Part shown: in pieces, positions 25,786 to 40,200 of the stretch
Position numbering within the stretch: the first letter of the stretch is position 1
How the letters are laid out: every line of letters starts with the position of its first letter
Assembly (NCBI GenBank): GCA_963383645.1
Contig: OY726560.1
Location: 84,602,593-84,666,592, forward strand
Direction of reading: 5' to 3'
Length of the DNA: 64,000 nucleotides
Origin: Muscardinus avellanarius
Lineage: Eukaryota > Chordata > Mammalia > Rodentia > Gliridae
Program-made: the position numbers and the translations under genes
Notes under the pieces: generated by a model
What the model was told of the DNA's origin: nothing
Databases searched by the model: none
What the model saw: only the letters and a program-made list of their open reading frames with translations

Positions 25786-27170
25786 TGGTTTTTTTTCCTA
25801 TTGCATTCATATCATGGTCTTTAGGAGTTGCCAATGAGCAAGGGCTTCTTTGTAAACTGAGGAACCCAGCTCTGTTACTTGCAAGCTGTTAGCTTTTAAC
25901 TGTTCACTTTATTAACTTCATAGTTACTTTCTCTTGTTAAAAGATTTAGTATTAATCTATACTATAACAGGAAATATATTTTCATCTGTGTTAGATAAGT
26001 AGGACAGTGTTATGTGTTTATAATACCCCCCAAAATTAGGGCTTTATTTGTGCAGTATCTACATCAGTCGTAAATGGTAATGGTGTGTGAGATTAGTTGG
26101 TAATGGACCGGTTGGAGACTTACATTGTCATAAAGATGTTTGAAAATTGAGAGATTTTGCTTAAAGAACAAGCTGAGGAATCTTGGGCTTGATGTCAAGC
26201 AGGTGATTTTCTTTGCAACTTGTCTTATTGGGGAAGTTTAAGTAATGTATTTGAGATTAAAAATGAGGGGAGTGGCTGAAGATTGAGTGAGAAGCTACAG
26301 GGGAGAGAAGGCGATACTGTGTTTGCCCTCTTAGATGTTGCCTTAGATTAAGGGCAAGAAATGGCTGCATTGAACTGCACAGGTTTGAATTATCCCTCAT
26401 CTATAGCATTAACTCCTTAATTCTTGGTTTCCTTATCGTAATATGGTAACGACACTTACCTACTTTAACGAATTCTTGTGAGAATCAAATGAAAGCATTT
26501 CACTTAAGAAACCATATAGAATAGTTTCGTAGGATATAATAAACATTCACGGAATGGAAGCTACACTCTAAAAATCATATTCAGGGTGGCATTTAAGCAG
26601 CAGATAACCTTGATTTGCTTAGCATTTAGAATGATCCCTTTTTGAAGGCCATGTGAAGGATGGTTGTTCTGTGATTGAGATATGGAGCAGGTTTTGAGAA
26701 TCTGGTTTTGAGAAGCCTCTAATAATTAGAAGCTAGACAAATGAGTTGGACTTAAGGCAGTAACAATAGGAATAGGGTTAGTATTTAAGTATGAGAATTG
26801 ACAGGTCACATTTGCTGTTTCTGTGTATATTAGGAGAGTTTGGGTAGCATTTAATAGATCAGTGGGTGCAGATTCTATCAGTGATAGAAATGTAAAGCAA
26901 GGAGATTTAGGAAGCAGAGAAGATAGGGAGTTCAGTTTTAGAAATAAGAATCAAGAAGTGCACTTTGGGAATCAATTTGGATTTGTTGAATTTCAAAAGG
27001 GTCGAATGGATCCCAGAGAGATTTGGGCTAGTTTTGGGAGTATGCAGCTAGCAGTGATGATAGCTGTAGCCCTGCGAGCAGTGAGCTACTATACAAAGGT
27101 AAGGAGGCCTCGGGCTCCTTTTCTGCCAGGCACCATGGTCTTGCATGAAAATTTTTTCTCTCATTCCCTT
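25786..27170. other. Intron 1 sequence, nothing recognised
   Basis: The 131-codon open stretch at 26823-27218 has no recognisable domain and no coding look, so I leave it uncalled. Confidence 0.35.
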
Positions 27171-27174
27171 TTAA

Positions 27175-27752
27175 AATCCTTACACTGTGGTTATGATATA
27201 TTATTTATTGCTGAGTAAACTAATAACCTGGCTCCTAGAATTGAAACAACATGAAGCAACATGAATGAATTATACAAGTTCTGGTTATGGCTTGGCTGAG
27301 TCCTCTGCTTCAGGGTCTCTCAGACCGCAATCAAGATTTTGTCCAGGACTGGTGTCTTGTATGTAGCTCTTATGGGGAAAGATCTGTATATAGGTTCTAG
27401 TAGTTAATGTCAAGATTCATTTCTTTGATGATTGTCAGGCTGAGGTTCTTAGCTTCTTGCTGACAGTTGGCCAGAGGCCATCTTAAGTTTCTCACCAAGT
27501 TTAACAATCCATGTGGCCACTTAGTTACCAAAACTGTCAAGGGAGGGAGTTGGCTGGTGAGATGCAGTTTATAATCTTGAAAAACATAGACATGACATTC
27601 CATCCCTTTTGCTGCAGTTTATTGATTAGAAATAGTTTACTGGCCCTGCCTACATCTTGGTGGGAAGAAATTTACTGTAGTGGGTACCAGGAAGTGGAGG
27701 TGGCTCATATAATTGGTGCTATCTTAGAGGAAGCTCTCTGCTGAAGGTACCC
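27175..27752. repeat. Ancient interspersed repeat of about 570 bp, family not assigned
   Basis: The order 'atggcttggctgagtcctct', 'cttcagggtctctcagaccg', 'ttgctgacagttggccagag', 'gacattccatcccttttgct' and 'ggtgctatcttagaggaagc' follows a mammalian-wide repeat with which I am familiar but whose name I cannot give with safety. Confidence 0.5.
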
Positions 27753-28141
27753 CCCTTAGATTCCTGTTTCCAAAACAGGAAACAAACAGTTAAGTACTTG
27801 ACCAAAATTATAGTTGCAGGTCCAGGCCTAAACCCAAGCTGTCTAACTCAGGAGTCTGGTCAGTTCTTCACCATTATTATTTTAAGGACTGAGAAAGGAC
27901 TTATAGAAATAGCAGGCAGTTTGGAGAATTCATTCTTGACTTTCATTTGTATTTTAATAGAGTAATGTGAATCACAGCCATGATTGTGGTTTTAGTGAAT
28001 ATCCAGGTAGGAAAAGGGACCTAACAGAGATTACCCTTAACAGATAGTAATTTTAACTGGAAGAAGGGATAATGACCATATGTTGTTGTGTGTTGAATTG
28101 AATTGCTTTTCTGTTTAATAATTTGGACATTTTTTTTTCAG

Positions 28142-28254
28142 TTCTCTGAGTTTAACGAGTAATGCCATTCAGTTGCCAATACCAAGCAAAGCAACCATAA
28201 GCCAGTTCTAATCTACTTAAGAAAAGTGGCAGTGCTTTTTCATAGTGCCTGACG
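28142..28254 (+). other. RB1CC1: RB1CC1 exon 2 (5' UTR)
   Basis: A T-rich tract with CAG acceptor (28139-28141) and the donor ACG|GTAAGT (28255) bound a 113-nt non-coding exon. It holds the end of the upstream frame begun in exon 1 and a second ATG at 28162 whose 12-codon frame stops at 28198-28200. Sequence and placement just upstream of exon 3 fit the known non-coding leader of RB1CC1. Confidence 0.85.
28162..28200 (+). other. Second upstream ORF, 12 codons
   Basis: ATG at 28162 has G at -3 and C at +4, a moderate context. It overlaps the longer upstream frame in another phase. Confidence 0.5.
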
Positions 28255-28297
28255 GTAAGTCCCTGTTTTGACCTTCATACTGAGTTTTTATTTTATT

Positions 28298-28300
<3 letters not shown>

Positions 28301-28343
<43 letters not shown>
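28301..28343. repeat. (TG)n microsatellite
   Basis: About 21 TG units, placed 46 bases after the exon 2 donor and running straight into a SINE remnant. Confidence 0.97.
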
Positions 28344-28347
<4 letters not shown>

Positions 28348-28646
28348 GAGAGTTGAACTGCAGGGCATTCTACCTCCAAGCTACACCCCAGACCTATTCT
28401 TTATTCTTTATTTTTAAAACAGTGATTATTTTTGGAAGGCTTTTTTTTTTTTTTTTTGGTGGGTCTGGGGATGAAACCCAGGGGCATTTGACCTCTGAGC
28501 CCTATTTGTATTGTTATTTTGAAACAGGGTCTCACTAAGTTTCAGAGGGCCTCGCTAAGTAGCTGAAGCTGTCTGCAAACCATAATACTCTGGTCTCAAC
28601 CTCCCAAATGCTGAGATTATAAGCCTGCGCCACTATGCCTGTCTGG
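28343..28646 (-). mobile_element. SINE remnant plus form III dimer
   Basis: An ID-like front part (28345-28420) is followed by a full form III copy (28441-28645) with 'gtgggtctggggatgaaacc'. Confidence 0.87.
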
Positions 28647-28659
28647 AAGCCTTAATTTT

Positions 28660-29335
28660 TTCTAATTTATTTACTTTTTTTGGTGCATGTAGTCATACAT
28701 CTTAATGGAGTACAGGATGGTAGAAACATAAATGCACACCACTTTTTTAGCCCTTTCTCACTTCCCACCCCATTCTCTACCCCCTTCCTTCTCATGTTTG
28801 GCTTAGTGATTGATATGTTTATGAATGTACATCATGTACAGTAGAGATTTTCCCTCTTCCCCCTCCCATCCCCTCAGTTCAGTCATCTGTAGTTTCTTAC
28901 TTGCTCATCTATCATTTCTCCTTCATCTAGGTTCCTCCGAGGACGCATTTTGTCCTTAGCTTCTGTATATTAGGGAGAGCATCCAATTTTGTTTTGTGTG
29001 TGTGAGCATTATACTCATTTATTTATATCTCCATACATTTAAAAAAAATTTTATTGACTTGGATGTGGTGGTACATCCCTGTAAATCCAGTAATTGGGAG
29101 ATAATGGGAAAAAATAAAATCACAGTCCCTGGTTTTGGATAAATAATAATAATACCACAAAATTCAATAATTTCTCATTCCCCACTCATGTCACATAATT
29201 TAGTTTTTTGCTCATTTTTAATTTGTTATTGTTGCATATAGTCATACATCTTAATAGTGTACAAGATGGTAGAGGCATACACGCACACACAGTAGAAGTT
29301 ATACTTTTCTTTTACTAATCTCATTACTACTTATT
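28660..29335 (-). mobile_element. Old L1 3'-end fragments
   Basis: Two related tracts ('gtcatacatcttaatggagt' at 28690 and 'gtcatacatcttaatagtgt' at 29240) each lead into 'acaggatggtag' or 'acaagatggtag'. They look like antisense L1 3' UTR pieces. A worn SINE (29062-29145) separates them. The family is not certain. Confidence 0.5.
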
Positions 29336-29491
29336 TTTATGCAGTTCCTTGAACTATCCAGGTAATTGTGTTAGACATCAAAACTTATATTGATTTTTAT
29401 TATTTACATAGTAAGACTGTACTGGATCTTAATGATAAAAGTATTTTTGTTTGAATTTGCAAAATTGATAAGTTTTCTTGTTCTCTTTTAG

Positions 29492-29613
29492 GACCCATAA
29501 CAGAGAGTGAGATATAATCTCACAGAATCCAGAGAAAACATCATGAAGTTATATGTGTTTCTGGTGAATACTGGAACTACTCTAACATTTGACACTGAAC
29601 TTACAGTGCAAAC
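29492..29613 (+). CDS. RB1CC1: RB1CC1 exon 3 with the start codon (coding 29543-29613)
   Basis: The acceptor at 29490-29491 follows a good pyrimidine tract; donor AAC|GTGAGT at 29614. After 51 nt of 5' UTR, ATG at 29543 has A at -3. The 71 coding nt give residues 1-24, the first strands of the N-terminal ubiquitin-like fold, matching the start of FIP200. Ends in phase 2. Confidence 0.97.
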
Positions 29614-32600
29614 GTGAGTTGTATTTCATTCATTCTCTTTACTCTCTTGTTTATATCCTTTATATTTAAAGAAACATTTGATTTTAAGAAAATTATTCTT
29701 TCTAAAGATTAGTAGGAATATAACAAGTCTTAAATCTTTCCCCCAATACATCTTATGTATAATTGTCATCATTTTATGAAAAGCTAAATTTAAACTCTTT
29801 AAATTGTGCTTCGTTCTGTTTGTATGTCTATATTGTTTACAGTAAACAGACCAAACTATGAGAAGACTTAATTTCAAAGCGATGCTACTCTTCAAGTACC
29901 TCTAGCCATTTGCTGTTCTGTTTAACAGGACATTGTTAAGGGAATCATTGCTAGCGTTGTAAAGCCATGTATATTACTTCCATGCTTTTTAATCATGTTT
30001 TTATTACCTTTTGTGATTAAAGTCAATAGACTTGTTTCATTTGATAATGAGAGGATAAAATAAATTTAAAAATTGTAGCCAAATCAATGAGACCCATATA
30101 TCTAATCATTCTCCATTTTTGTAGGGGCTTCAAATACTTAAGGTTCTCATGGTAGGAAGAAATAAAACTAGGAAGGGAAGAAAAGTAGTAAATATCATTT
30201 CTAAACTTCTTACCTTTTTAACTTTTTATAGTGGCCATAGTAGCAAAAACTTGATAGCAGTACAGAATAAATAATCTGTTACTGGACTATTTGTTTCTTT
30301 TATTTCTTTGTCTTATTGGACTGGTGTCTTACAAATTGCTCAGGCCGGCCTTGAACTCTTGGGCTGAAGTAGTTCTTCCTCCTCAACCTTTTATGTTCAG
30401 AGTATAGACTGTTTCACCATCACCTGGCTGATACTGAGATTATTATGCATTTTTTTGATCAATAATCATTGCTTTACTTTTTATTTTTGTTTTGCTGGAG
30501 CTTGAACTCAGAGGCATTCTACTTCCAAGCCCTATTTAATTTTTATTTTGAAACACGGTATCACTAGGTTGATGAGTCTTGCTACTTGCTGAGGCTGTCC
30601 TTGAACCTGCAGTCTTCCTGTCTCTGCCTCCCAAGTACTGGGATTGCAAGTGTGCCACCACACCCGGCATAAACTTTGCTTTAAAAATTCCACTAGTGTT
30701 TCTTTTTTTTTTCTTTTTTCTTTTTTTTTTTTTTGGTACTGGGGATGGAACCCAGGGGCCCTCTACCTCTGGTCTACATTCTCAGACCTATTTTATATTT
30801 TATTTGGAGACAGGGTCTCTTAAGCCAGCTGAGGCTGGCTTCGAACCTGCGCGATCCTCCTGTCTCAGCCTCCCAAGCACGGGGATTACAAGTGTGCACC
30901 ACCACACCCAGCAGTAGACTCACTTTTAAAATGATAAAACAGGTGCTTTATTCACCAGCAGTCAGCCAGTTGATTATAGAATCCAGTTCAAGGAATAGGA
31001 AATAATAAAGTCATTTGGCAGATATAAAAATAAGTAACTTTATTTTTTCTTTCCTTGGAAGTGTGGCAGACCTTAAGCATGCTATTCAAAGCAAATACAA
31101 GATTGCTATTCAGCACCAGGTGCTGGTGGTCAATGGAGGAGAGTGCATGGCTGCAGATCGAAGAGTGTGCACCTACAGCGCTGGCACGGTATGTATCCAC
31201 AGCCCTCCCCCCTTTTTTGTGGTACTGAAGATGGAACTCAGGGGCATTCTACCTCCCAGCTACAACCCTGGCCCTATTTTTGTATTCTTTATTTTGAAAC
31301 AGGGTCTCACTGAGTTGCAAAGGGTCTCATTAAGTAGTAGCTGAGGCTGTCCTCAACACACTTTCCTTCTGTCTCAGCCTCCCAAATGCTGGGATTACAA
31401 GTGTGCGCCACCACACCCAGCTTCCAGAGCCCTTCTTACCGGAATATTCTGCCTTCACATCAGACAGGCAGCCTGGGACTCAGTGTTCAAAAGCTTATCT
31501 GCTTCCTAGATTGAGGTCATTGTGCGTGTTCAGTAGTTGTAATGTTTTAATTTTAATTATATCTGCATTTTTTTAATATAGGACACAAATCCAATTTTTC
31601 TTTTTAACAAAGAAATGATCTTATGTGATCGTGCACCTGCTATTCCTAAAACCACCTTTTCGACAGAAAATGACATGGAAATAAAAGTTGAAGAGTCTCT
31701 TATGATGCCTGCAGTTTTTCACACTGTTGCTTCAAGGACACAACTTGCAGTGGTAAGATATAAACAATTGTTTTAACTAATTAACTAATTGTTCCTTAAA
31801 GCATTCAAGTCTAAATAGCATAGTAGTCTACATTATGTAGGAAGCATGCAAAGTAAATGAAAAATACCAATTTTTTTTTGAAATAATATTTTACAGTTAA
31901 TATATTTAGTTTCTGAATTTTAAGCCCATACATTACTAGTGAATCTGAGTTAATAGTTACAGAATGTTAGAGTAAAAATGTTATCTTACATATGATTTAG
32001 ACAACTTCTATTTGATGATAAACAGGTAATTACTTTTAAAGATTTTTTTAATTGCTAAAGTATCTGTTAGAGTATACATAGACAAAGGGCTTAAGTAGCT
32101 CAAAATAGGCAGTTGCCTTTTTCTTATCCATGTGTCATTTCTGGAGAATCAAGATTCTTCCCATGCATGGCCCTTATCCAACTTCTTGCAGTTCTCACAG
32201 ATTGCTTCACAGTCATTTGATTTTTTTTATAATTTTCTGTTTACCTCACTATACTATGGACTCCAAGCTATCAGTTACTATGTTTTGCTTTTAGATATGA
32301 AAAAAATGTCTTGGAATGAAGGAATTAATGCTATTTAGCTTTTGTAAAAATAGGTGCCATTTACTGAACTTTGCTTAGTAATTAATTTGGGAGTTGTTTT
32401 TTGTGTGTGCTACTGAGGAATGAACCCAGAGGCATTCTATCTCTGAGCTACATAGCCAATTCTATTTTATTTATTTTTTATTATTTACTATTATTTTTTT
32501 TTATTTATTATTATTTTTTTTTAGTGGTACTGGGGGTGGAACCCAGGGGCTTTCTACCTCTGGGCTATACTCCCAGACCTTTAGTATATTTTATTTGGAA

Positions 32601-34218
32601 GCAGGGTCTCACTTAGTTGCTGAAAGCCTAAGTAGCTGAGGCTGGCTTCGAACCTGTGCAATCCTCCTGTCTCAGCCTCCCAAGCACGGGGATTACAAGT
32701 GTGCGCCACCACGCCCGGCTTATTTTATTTTTTATTTTGAAATAGGGTCTCACTAAGTTGCTGAGACTAGTTGCAGACCTACAATCTTTCTGTTTTTACC
32801 TCTCAAATACTGAGATTACAAGTGTATATCTCTGCACCTGGTGGGAATTTATTTTAATGTATATATGTTTATGAAACTACCTCATTATCACACAGGATAT
32901 AATATAAAAAGGAAATAACCTCATATTTCTGAAATATATTTATTAAGCATTAAAGAGTCCAAAAATTGAAATTATTTTATATATTGAATTATAAGTAATT
33001 TTTATTATTCCATACATTGAATTTACAATAGAGTTCTTTGGTGTGTTTTATTTATGATTGGATTTATACTTTTTCAGGTGATTAAAGAAAACAAAACCTA
33101 AGTCAACAATGACAGGAAATATCAAAAAAGTATTATGTAAGGAAAAGATAAAGTAAGAGAAATACATTTCTGTATCAAGAATCATTTAATGATTAATCAT
33201 TAAATGTTGTGGTGGCAGAAGCTTGTGATCCTAGCATTCAGGAAGCTGAGACAAGAGGATCGTGGTTCTCAGACAGCCTCAGCTACTTAGTGAAGCCCTT
33301 TGTACCTCAGTGAGATCCTCTTTCAAAGTAAAGAATAAAAAATAGAGCTGGGGGTGTAGCTCAGAGGTAGAATGCTCCTGGGTAATATCCCTAGTACCAC
33401 ACACAAACAAAAAAAAAAGCAGTATTAAATGAGAGCTGGCATAATTTCTCTATTAAATACTTAAAAATTAAATAGATCAAATGAGTAAGAAGGTTATTGC
33501 TATTGAGATGCTGATTTTTCAGTATGACCCTCAAGTGACAGAAATATATAAAAATATGCAACACATATCTTATTAGAGCAGAAATTAATTCTGTATCTGG
33601 GGCAGAGAAAAGACAAGATGACTCTGAGCTGTCCATTATGGAAAGTGAGGACCCCCCCACACACACACACCCAGTGCCTGTGGAAGGCCCGTATAAGAGG
33701 GTGCATGATAATGTGTAGCAAGACACGCTGGAGAGAGGGCTCCAGATTTGGCAATGAGAGACCTGGAAATGAGCAAACTATCCACTTGCTGTGCAGGATT
33801 ACAAGTAAAAGCATTGCAAAGATTTTAAAACATGAGGAAAGCAGGGCGTGATGGTGCACGCTTAAAATCCCAGCATTCGAGAGAGGCTAAGTCAGGAGGA
33901 TCACAGTTTGCGGACAGCCTCAGTTTAGTGAGGCCCTTTGCACTTAGAGACCCTATTTCAAAATAAAGAATAAAAAATTAGGGCTAGGTAGAATGCCCCT
34001 GGGTTCCATCCTCAGTACTGCAAAAAAAAAAAAAAAAAGAAAAGCCAGGAGCATTAGTGCACACTTCTAATCTCAGTACTTCGGAGGCTAAGACATGAGG
34101 ATTACAGATTTGTGGTCAGCCTCATCAATTTAGCAAAAAGGGCCTCAATGAGATATATATATATCTCAGAGGAGGAACACCTCTGAGTTCAGTTCCCAAT
34201 ACCACCAAAAAGGGAAGA

Positions 34219-34282
<64 letters not shown>

Positions 34283-37200
34283 CACGGACGGACGGATGGA
34301 CGAACGAACAGGGAGAGGGAGAGAAAGTAAGAGACTGGACTGGTGAGTGAGGACATTTGAAGTCCTGATACTACTTACTTTAGGGAGTTAGAGTGGCATA
34401 GAAAAACTAGGAATTAATAGCAACTTCATTAATCTAGCAGAAATCTAAAAAAGTAATAGAAACAAAGTGAATATTAAACATGAAATAATAAGATTAATAT
34501 AGGTAAGCTACATCTTGCCTTCTAAACCATAGATTACTATATTTTGCCTTTTGCTTTGGACACAACAAAATTACATAAATGGAATCATGAAATTTTTGCA
34601 TGATTTTGGATCTGGTTTCTTTTTTTCAACATTTTTCTGAGAATCATTGCCACAGCATTTATTTATGTTATATATATTTGCTGTTATATTATTCTGTTGT
34701 ATAAATATGCCACAGTTTATGAATCTGCTGGACAAATAGTGAATGCTTCCAGTTTGGGACTGTTTTGACTAAATCTGCTGTGAATAGGCTTGTACATTAT
34801 GTTGCGCTTATTTATCTATATTAATTTCTCTGGAGTACATAACTAGGGTATGCCTTTAATTCAACTTTACATATTACTAATTAAAAAGTAGTCATATCGC
34901 CTGGTATGGTGGTGCGCATACTTGCAATCCCTGCGCTTGGGAAGCTGAGACAGGTGGATCGTATAAGGTTCAAAGCCATCCTCAGCTACTTAGAGAGGCT
35001 CTCAGCAACTTAGACCCTATTTCCAAATAAAATACAAATTATGTCTGGGAGTATAGCCCAGAAGTAGAAAGACTCTGGGTTCCCTCCCCAGTACCACCAA
35101 AATAAATAATTAAAGTAGTCATATCCATTTATTTATATTCTCAACAACAGAGTGCAGATGTTTCACTTGCTCCACAGATTCACTGATAATTTGATTTCAT
35201 GGATTTATTTTTTAAAAACTTTTGAAACAGGGTGTCACTAAGTAGCTGAGGCTGGCCTCAAATCAGCAATCCTTTTTCATTCTCCCAAGTACTGGCATCA
35301 TAAGTGTGCACCACCACATCTGGTTTCATGGATTTTTAATTTTAGTTATTCTGGTTGGTTTTGGTTTCATGGGGTTTTTTTGTTTTGTTTTTTGTTTTTT
35401 TTTTTTGTAACAAAATCAGTGAGGGTGAGAATTTTTTCCATTTATGAATCATTTGGTCACTTTTTGTTAGGTTTCTTCTTTCCTGACTCTTTATTGGGTT
35501 ATCAATCTTTTTCTACTTTTAATATCCCCCCCTTTTTTATCTATGGCAATAACTCTTTGAAACCCAGCTATTTTAATCGGCTATAACCTCGTGTCTGTGG
35601 TTTTTATTGGGTATTTTAAGCATAATACCTTTTGATTTTCAGGTTCAAGTGTTAAGAATCTATGGATATTTTTCTTTGCTTGTTTTTAGTTCTTAGTAAT
35701 AAAGTTTAGTAGTATTTTCTTGATAATTCGGTTTCCTTGTCTTGGTTTTTAAATCTTGACTTAAAAATTCCTGCATCTCCAATGAGGCCTTCAAGACTTT
35801 TCTCTACTAATTTCCTGAACTGTACCAATTCTCTCGCTCTTTTTTTTTTTTTTTTAATTTCTGTATTTGACCTTTAAGCCATTGGAAAGAATGTGCTCAT
35901 AAAACCCAGTTGATCCAGGGGTAGATTTTTTTCTGCCTTTGGTTTCCTTTATTATTACAGTTTTTAAATAATGACAATATAGATTTTATATTGGTGCATT
36001 TTATAACTTTCTTGCTCATCTTTAGATAAGTTAAATTTTCCCTAGAAATTAGTTAAGAAAGGATTATGCCAGCTGCTCCTGAGTATGAAATCACTCTGGG
36101 TTCCTGAGGCTGCCCATGAGAGCCCTGGTAAGAAGCAGAATGTGTATCTGAGAGTGGGAGAGAGACGAGGTATTACCTTCCTTCACTTTAGACAAAATTT
36201 AGCAGCTCTAGGGCTGACTTTTCTCACAGTTTTTTTTATAATCTCTTTAGATAGTTCTTGTAAAGTCTTCTGCTACTCTTGGTTTCAAATAGGGCCCACA
36301 AAGGTTTGTGTAGCCAACCCAGGTATCACCCAGGAGAATGTGGTTTTCCTGGTCTTTGTAAAGATATCTGATGTAATTAGATCCAGTTTCCGTATTCTTC
36401 ATAATCTTATCATGAATGTATGGCAGGAGCAGCGATAGTTGATTCTTAGTTTTATTGAGGTGAAAGAAGTCTTTGCTCTTTGTTTCCTTGTTGTTGTATT
36501 TGGTTGGGTTTAGGAAGAAAAAGTAGGTAGGAAGAGCCATGTTTTCTCCAAAACTGGTGCTGTTTTCAGGTAAAAATTTTTTTTCTTCCTTTCTCATTCT
36601 TCTCTCCAACCCCTTCCCATTGTTGTTCAACATGGGATATTTCCATCTCATATATCTCTAATGTTTCAAACATTTTCCACTTTAGTCTCTCCAAATATAT
36701 GGAAGATTATTACGCCCAGTATTTCTTACTCATTGTTACAAGGCTCTGCAGCTTTGAAATAGATTAAACAGCCTTTGCTGTCTTAAGTATTTAGGTTGTC
36801 TTCCATTCCTGTCATCTTTTTATTTTGTTGTTAAATGGTGCTATAGTTAACATAGTTTTGCACTTGATGGAATAATTTGTTTTCTAATTTCTCTTCACCC
36901 AATATGAATATGTCAATTTCTTTACATAATGACAGCATTTTTTTAATTTATCCTTTGTGTATTTGATCTATTAATTTTTTATCAAGTTTCTTATTAGGTT
37001 AGATATCTTAAATTTATAAGTTATCGATATGATGCCTCTGTTATAAATATCAGGTATATACTTTCATGTCCAGTATTTTAAAAATTACATTTGGTAGAGT
37101 GCTGTTTTTGTGTTTCAAGAAGTTTCCCCTGCAGTAGTGTAAAAGTTTGCTATACTGTATCCAACTGCCTTTTATTGATCCTTTCAGGGATGTCATCTGC

Positions 37201-40200
37201 CTTTCATCTATTTTTAAAAAATATGAAAACATGCAGGGCATGGTGGCATACACCTGTATTTTCAGTACTTGGTAGGCTAGATCCTACAAGAGGAGGACCA
37301 GAGGTTTGAGGATCAGCCTTAGCAACTTAGCAAGGCTCTCAGCAACTTAGACCGTATTTCAAAACAAGAAGAGTTAAGGGGGTAGCTTGGAGGTAAAATG
37401 CCTGTGGGTTTAATTCCTAGTATTAAAAGAAAAAAAAGGAAACATCTTTTCTTTCTGGTGCAAGAGGTTTTTTTCTCCTCTTTTTTTGATACTAGCTAAC
37501 TATTGCTGCATTTATAGCAATTTTTGGCCTGTGACAAAAATAAATTTTACATCCATTCTTTTATCTAGTTCTCATTACATATTCTAGATCTTTTTGCATT
37601 TATACATCTTAAAGCATTTAAGTGGTCATATTCTTCCCCATAAAATTGGTCCTTTCTGAGTAAAGTTCAGCTTTCTTACCATAGTGTTTTCTGAGTCTTT
37701 GCTCTTGGGGCCCTCTCTTCGCTCCCCTTTTCCTGTAGACTGTTTGTTCCTACCCAGTAGTGTTTTACACTTCTTTCTTAGCCATTTTTTTTGGGGGGGT
37801 CCTTTAAAGTTCTTCTGCCTCTTTGTTCACATTCTCTTTACACCTCTGTACTTCAGTCAAATGCTCCCACTTTCCGAAGGCCTTAGTTTCCCTTTTTTCT
37901 TTTGACTTTCCGTCTGTCTTGTAATAGTGAACAGTTAGAATCATTTATTTTCTAGCAAACAAAAATCATCTGTGACAGAGGACTTATCATGTATCTCCAT
38001 TGTTTTCTAGTACTTTATACTTGATAAATTATTTTGTTGTTTTGAGCTGAATTTCAAGCATCTGTTCTGAAGATATTTACACTACTTACATAAAATATTT
38101 TCAAGAATTTTATTAAATTATAAAAAGTACCATATTAATCTAGAAGTTGATAGTGTATTAAATTTTTAGCTTATGCCTTTTGCAAATTTTGAAAAAATAT
38201 GCTTTTTTAAATTTTTTGGTGGTACTGGGGTTCCTAGAAACCCTTCTATCTCCGGGCTACACTCCCAGACCTGTTTTATACTTTTTATTTGGAAACAGGG
38301 TCTCTTAAGCCAGCATGGCTGGCTTCGAACCTGCGCGATCCTCCTGTCTCTGCCTCCCAAGCACGGGGATTGCAAGCGTGTGCCACCACACCCGGCCTTT
38401 AATATGCTTTTATTAATGCATTATAGTCTCACATTATAATGTAAATCATGTTGACAGTGACATACATGCACAGAGAACTTGGTGACTCTTCCCCCACCTC
38501 CTCATTTCCCTCCTTCCCAATATGGAGTACTGAGATTGGTATGTTCACATATGTTCTAATAGTCGATGGTAATATTTCTATTAATGATACTCAGTCTTCT
38601 CCCTCTGTTTCCTCCCTGGCTCCACTGAGTCAGAAAGTGGAGGGTCAAATGTTTTCTTTAATAATGCACAAGTTAGGGAGTAATTGGGATACCAGAAGGA
38701 CTCTAAGTAATGGAGAAGAAAACTCAGCAAAAATTGTTTTTGCTGGGCATGGTGGTGCACCCTTGTAATCCCAGCAGTTGGGAGGCTGAGATAGGAAGAT
38801 CTGGATTTGTGGACAGCCTCAGCTACTTAGGGCCTTTGCAACTCAGTGAGACCCTTTTTCAAAATAAAGAATATAAAATTAGGGCTGGGGGTGTCGCTCA
38901 GAGGTAGAATGCCCCTGGGTTGCATCCCCAGTACCTCAAAAAATAAAATTTGTTTTTAATGAGTATGTCTGCCTTGTATCTCCTTAGAGGACATTTGAGA
39001 TTGTGCACAGTAGGCAAATTTTGTCTCCATTGTCTGTTTTCCTGAAGTCATATTTTCTGGAATCCATTTCTTAGAATACCTGCTCAGAAACAAATCAGCA
39101 TTTCCGAGTTATTGTCAGGCTCTTACAGGCATGACTAATAAGATAAACAGTTCTTTGAAACACTATCTTTAAAATGTGCTTATGTATTCATGAAAACATG
39201 AGTATAGCCATATGTAAACATGTGCCCACAAACCACTGCCCTTTTTTATTGTGCTTATTTTTATTTTCTTTTTTAATATAGGAAATGTATGAAGTTGCCA
39301 AGAAACTTTGTTCATTTTGTGAAGGTCTTGTACATGATGAACATCTTCAGCACCAAGGCTGGGCTGCAATCATGGCCAATCTGGAGGACTGTTCAAATTC
39401 ATACCAAAAGTTACTTTTCAAATTTGAAAGTATTTATTCAAATTATCTACAATCCATAGAAGACATCAAGTTAAAACTTACTCAGTATGTGTACCATTAA
39501 ATGAGTAATAAGATGTCTGTTTGAAACCAGTACATTTAATCATTGTATGTTTCTTGTATGCCTTATATTGATTTAATTGAGGATTAAATCTTTTATGATA
39601 GTATGATATAGCTTGTAGTTTTTATATATGTATAGGTTTGTTTACACACACACACGCACGCATGCACACACACAAATGTGTGTGTGTGTTACTGGGGATG
39701 GAACCCAGGGGCATTCTACCTCCAAGCTGCACCTTCAGCCCTATTTTTTATTCTTTATTTTGAAACAGGGTCTCACTGAGTTGCAGAGGCCCTCTCACAA
39801 AGTAACTGAGGCTGTCTGTGAACCACGATCCTCCTGTCTCAGCCTTCCAAGACTGGGATTACAAGTGTGCACCACCACACCTGGCATATAATTTTATAAT
39901 TTTAAACTTGTGGTTAATTTTGTAACCATATATATTATTGGACTCCCATAATCTTTGTGTGAGTTGTCTTAATTACAAAAAGGTTCCAAATACTTTTGAA
40001 ATCATTTCTAAAACTGATATTCTTTGCTTATCTCTTTTGCCCAATAAAGAAAAGGCAAAGTGTAAAGGTCTAAGGGAAATGAAAGTTATCAGGGAGAATT
40101 TTAGGTTACTTTTGGGTTAGGCTTTCTACTCTTGGAGTGAGTGCCTAACCAGATATAGTTACAGGGAATGTTTAGGAAGACTGGATTCTTTTTTTTTTTT

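Noticed and set aside
26823..27218. 131-codon open frame in intron 1
   Set aside because: No recognisable domain, no splice or promoter context and part of it enters an old repeat.
30708..31005. Open frames in SINE-rich DNA repeated at many places (for example 9296, 17628, 25640, 32401)
   Set aside because: The recurring peptide is the translation of the SINE body and not a protein family.
34211..34312. CRISPR-like regular repeat
   Set aside because: Simple-sequence microsatellite with no spacers, in a mammalian genome.
36085..36651. Overlapping open frames on both strands in intron 5
   Set aside because: No similarity that I recognise and composition is that of AT-rich intron; chance length.
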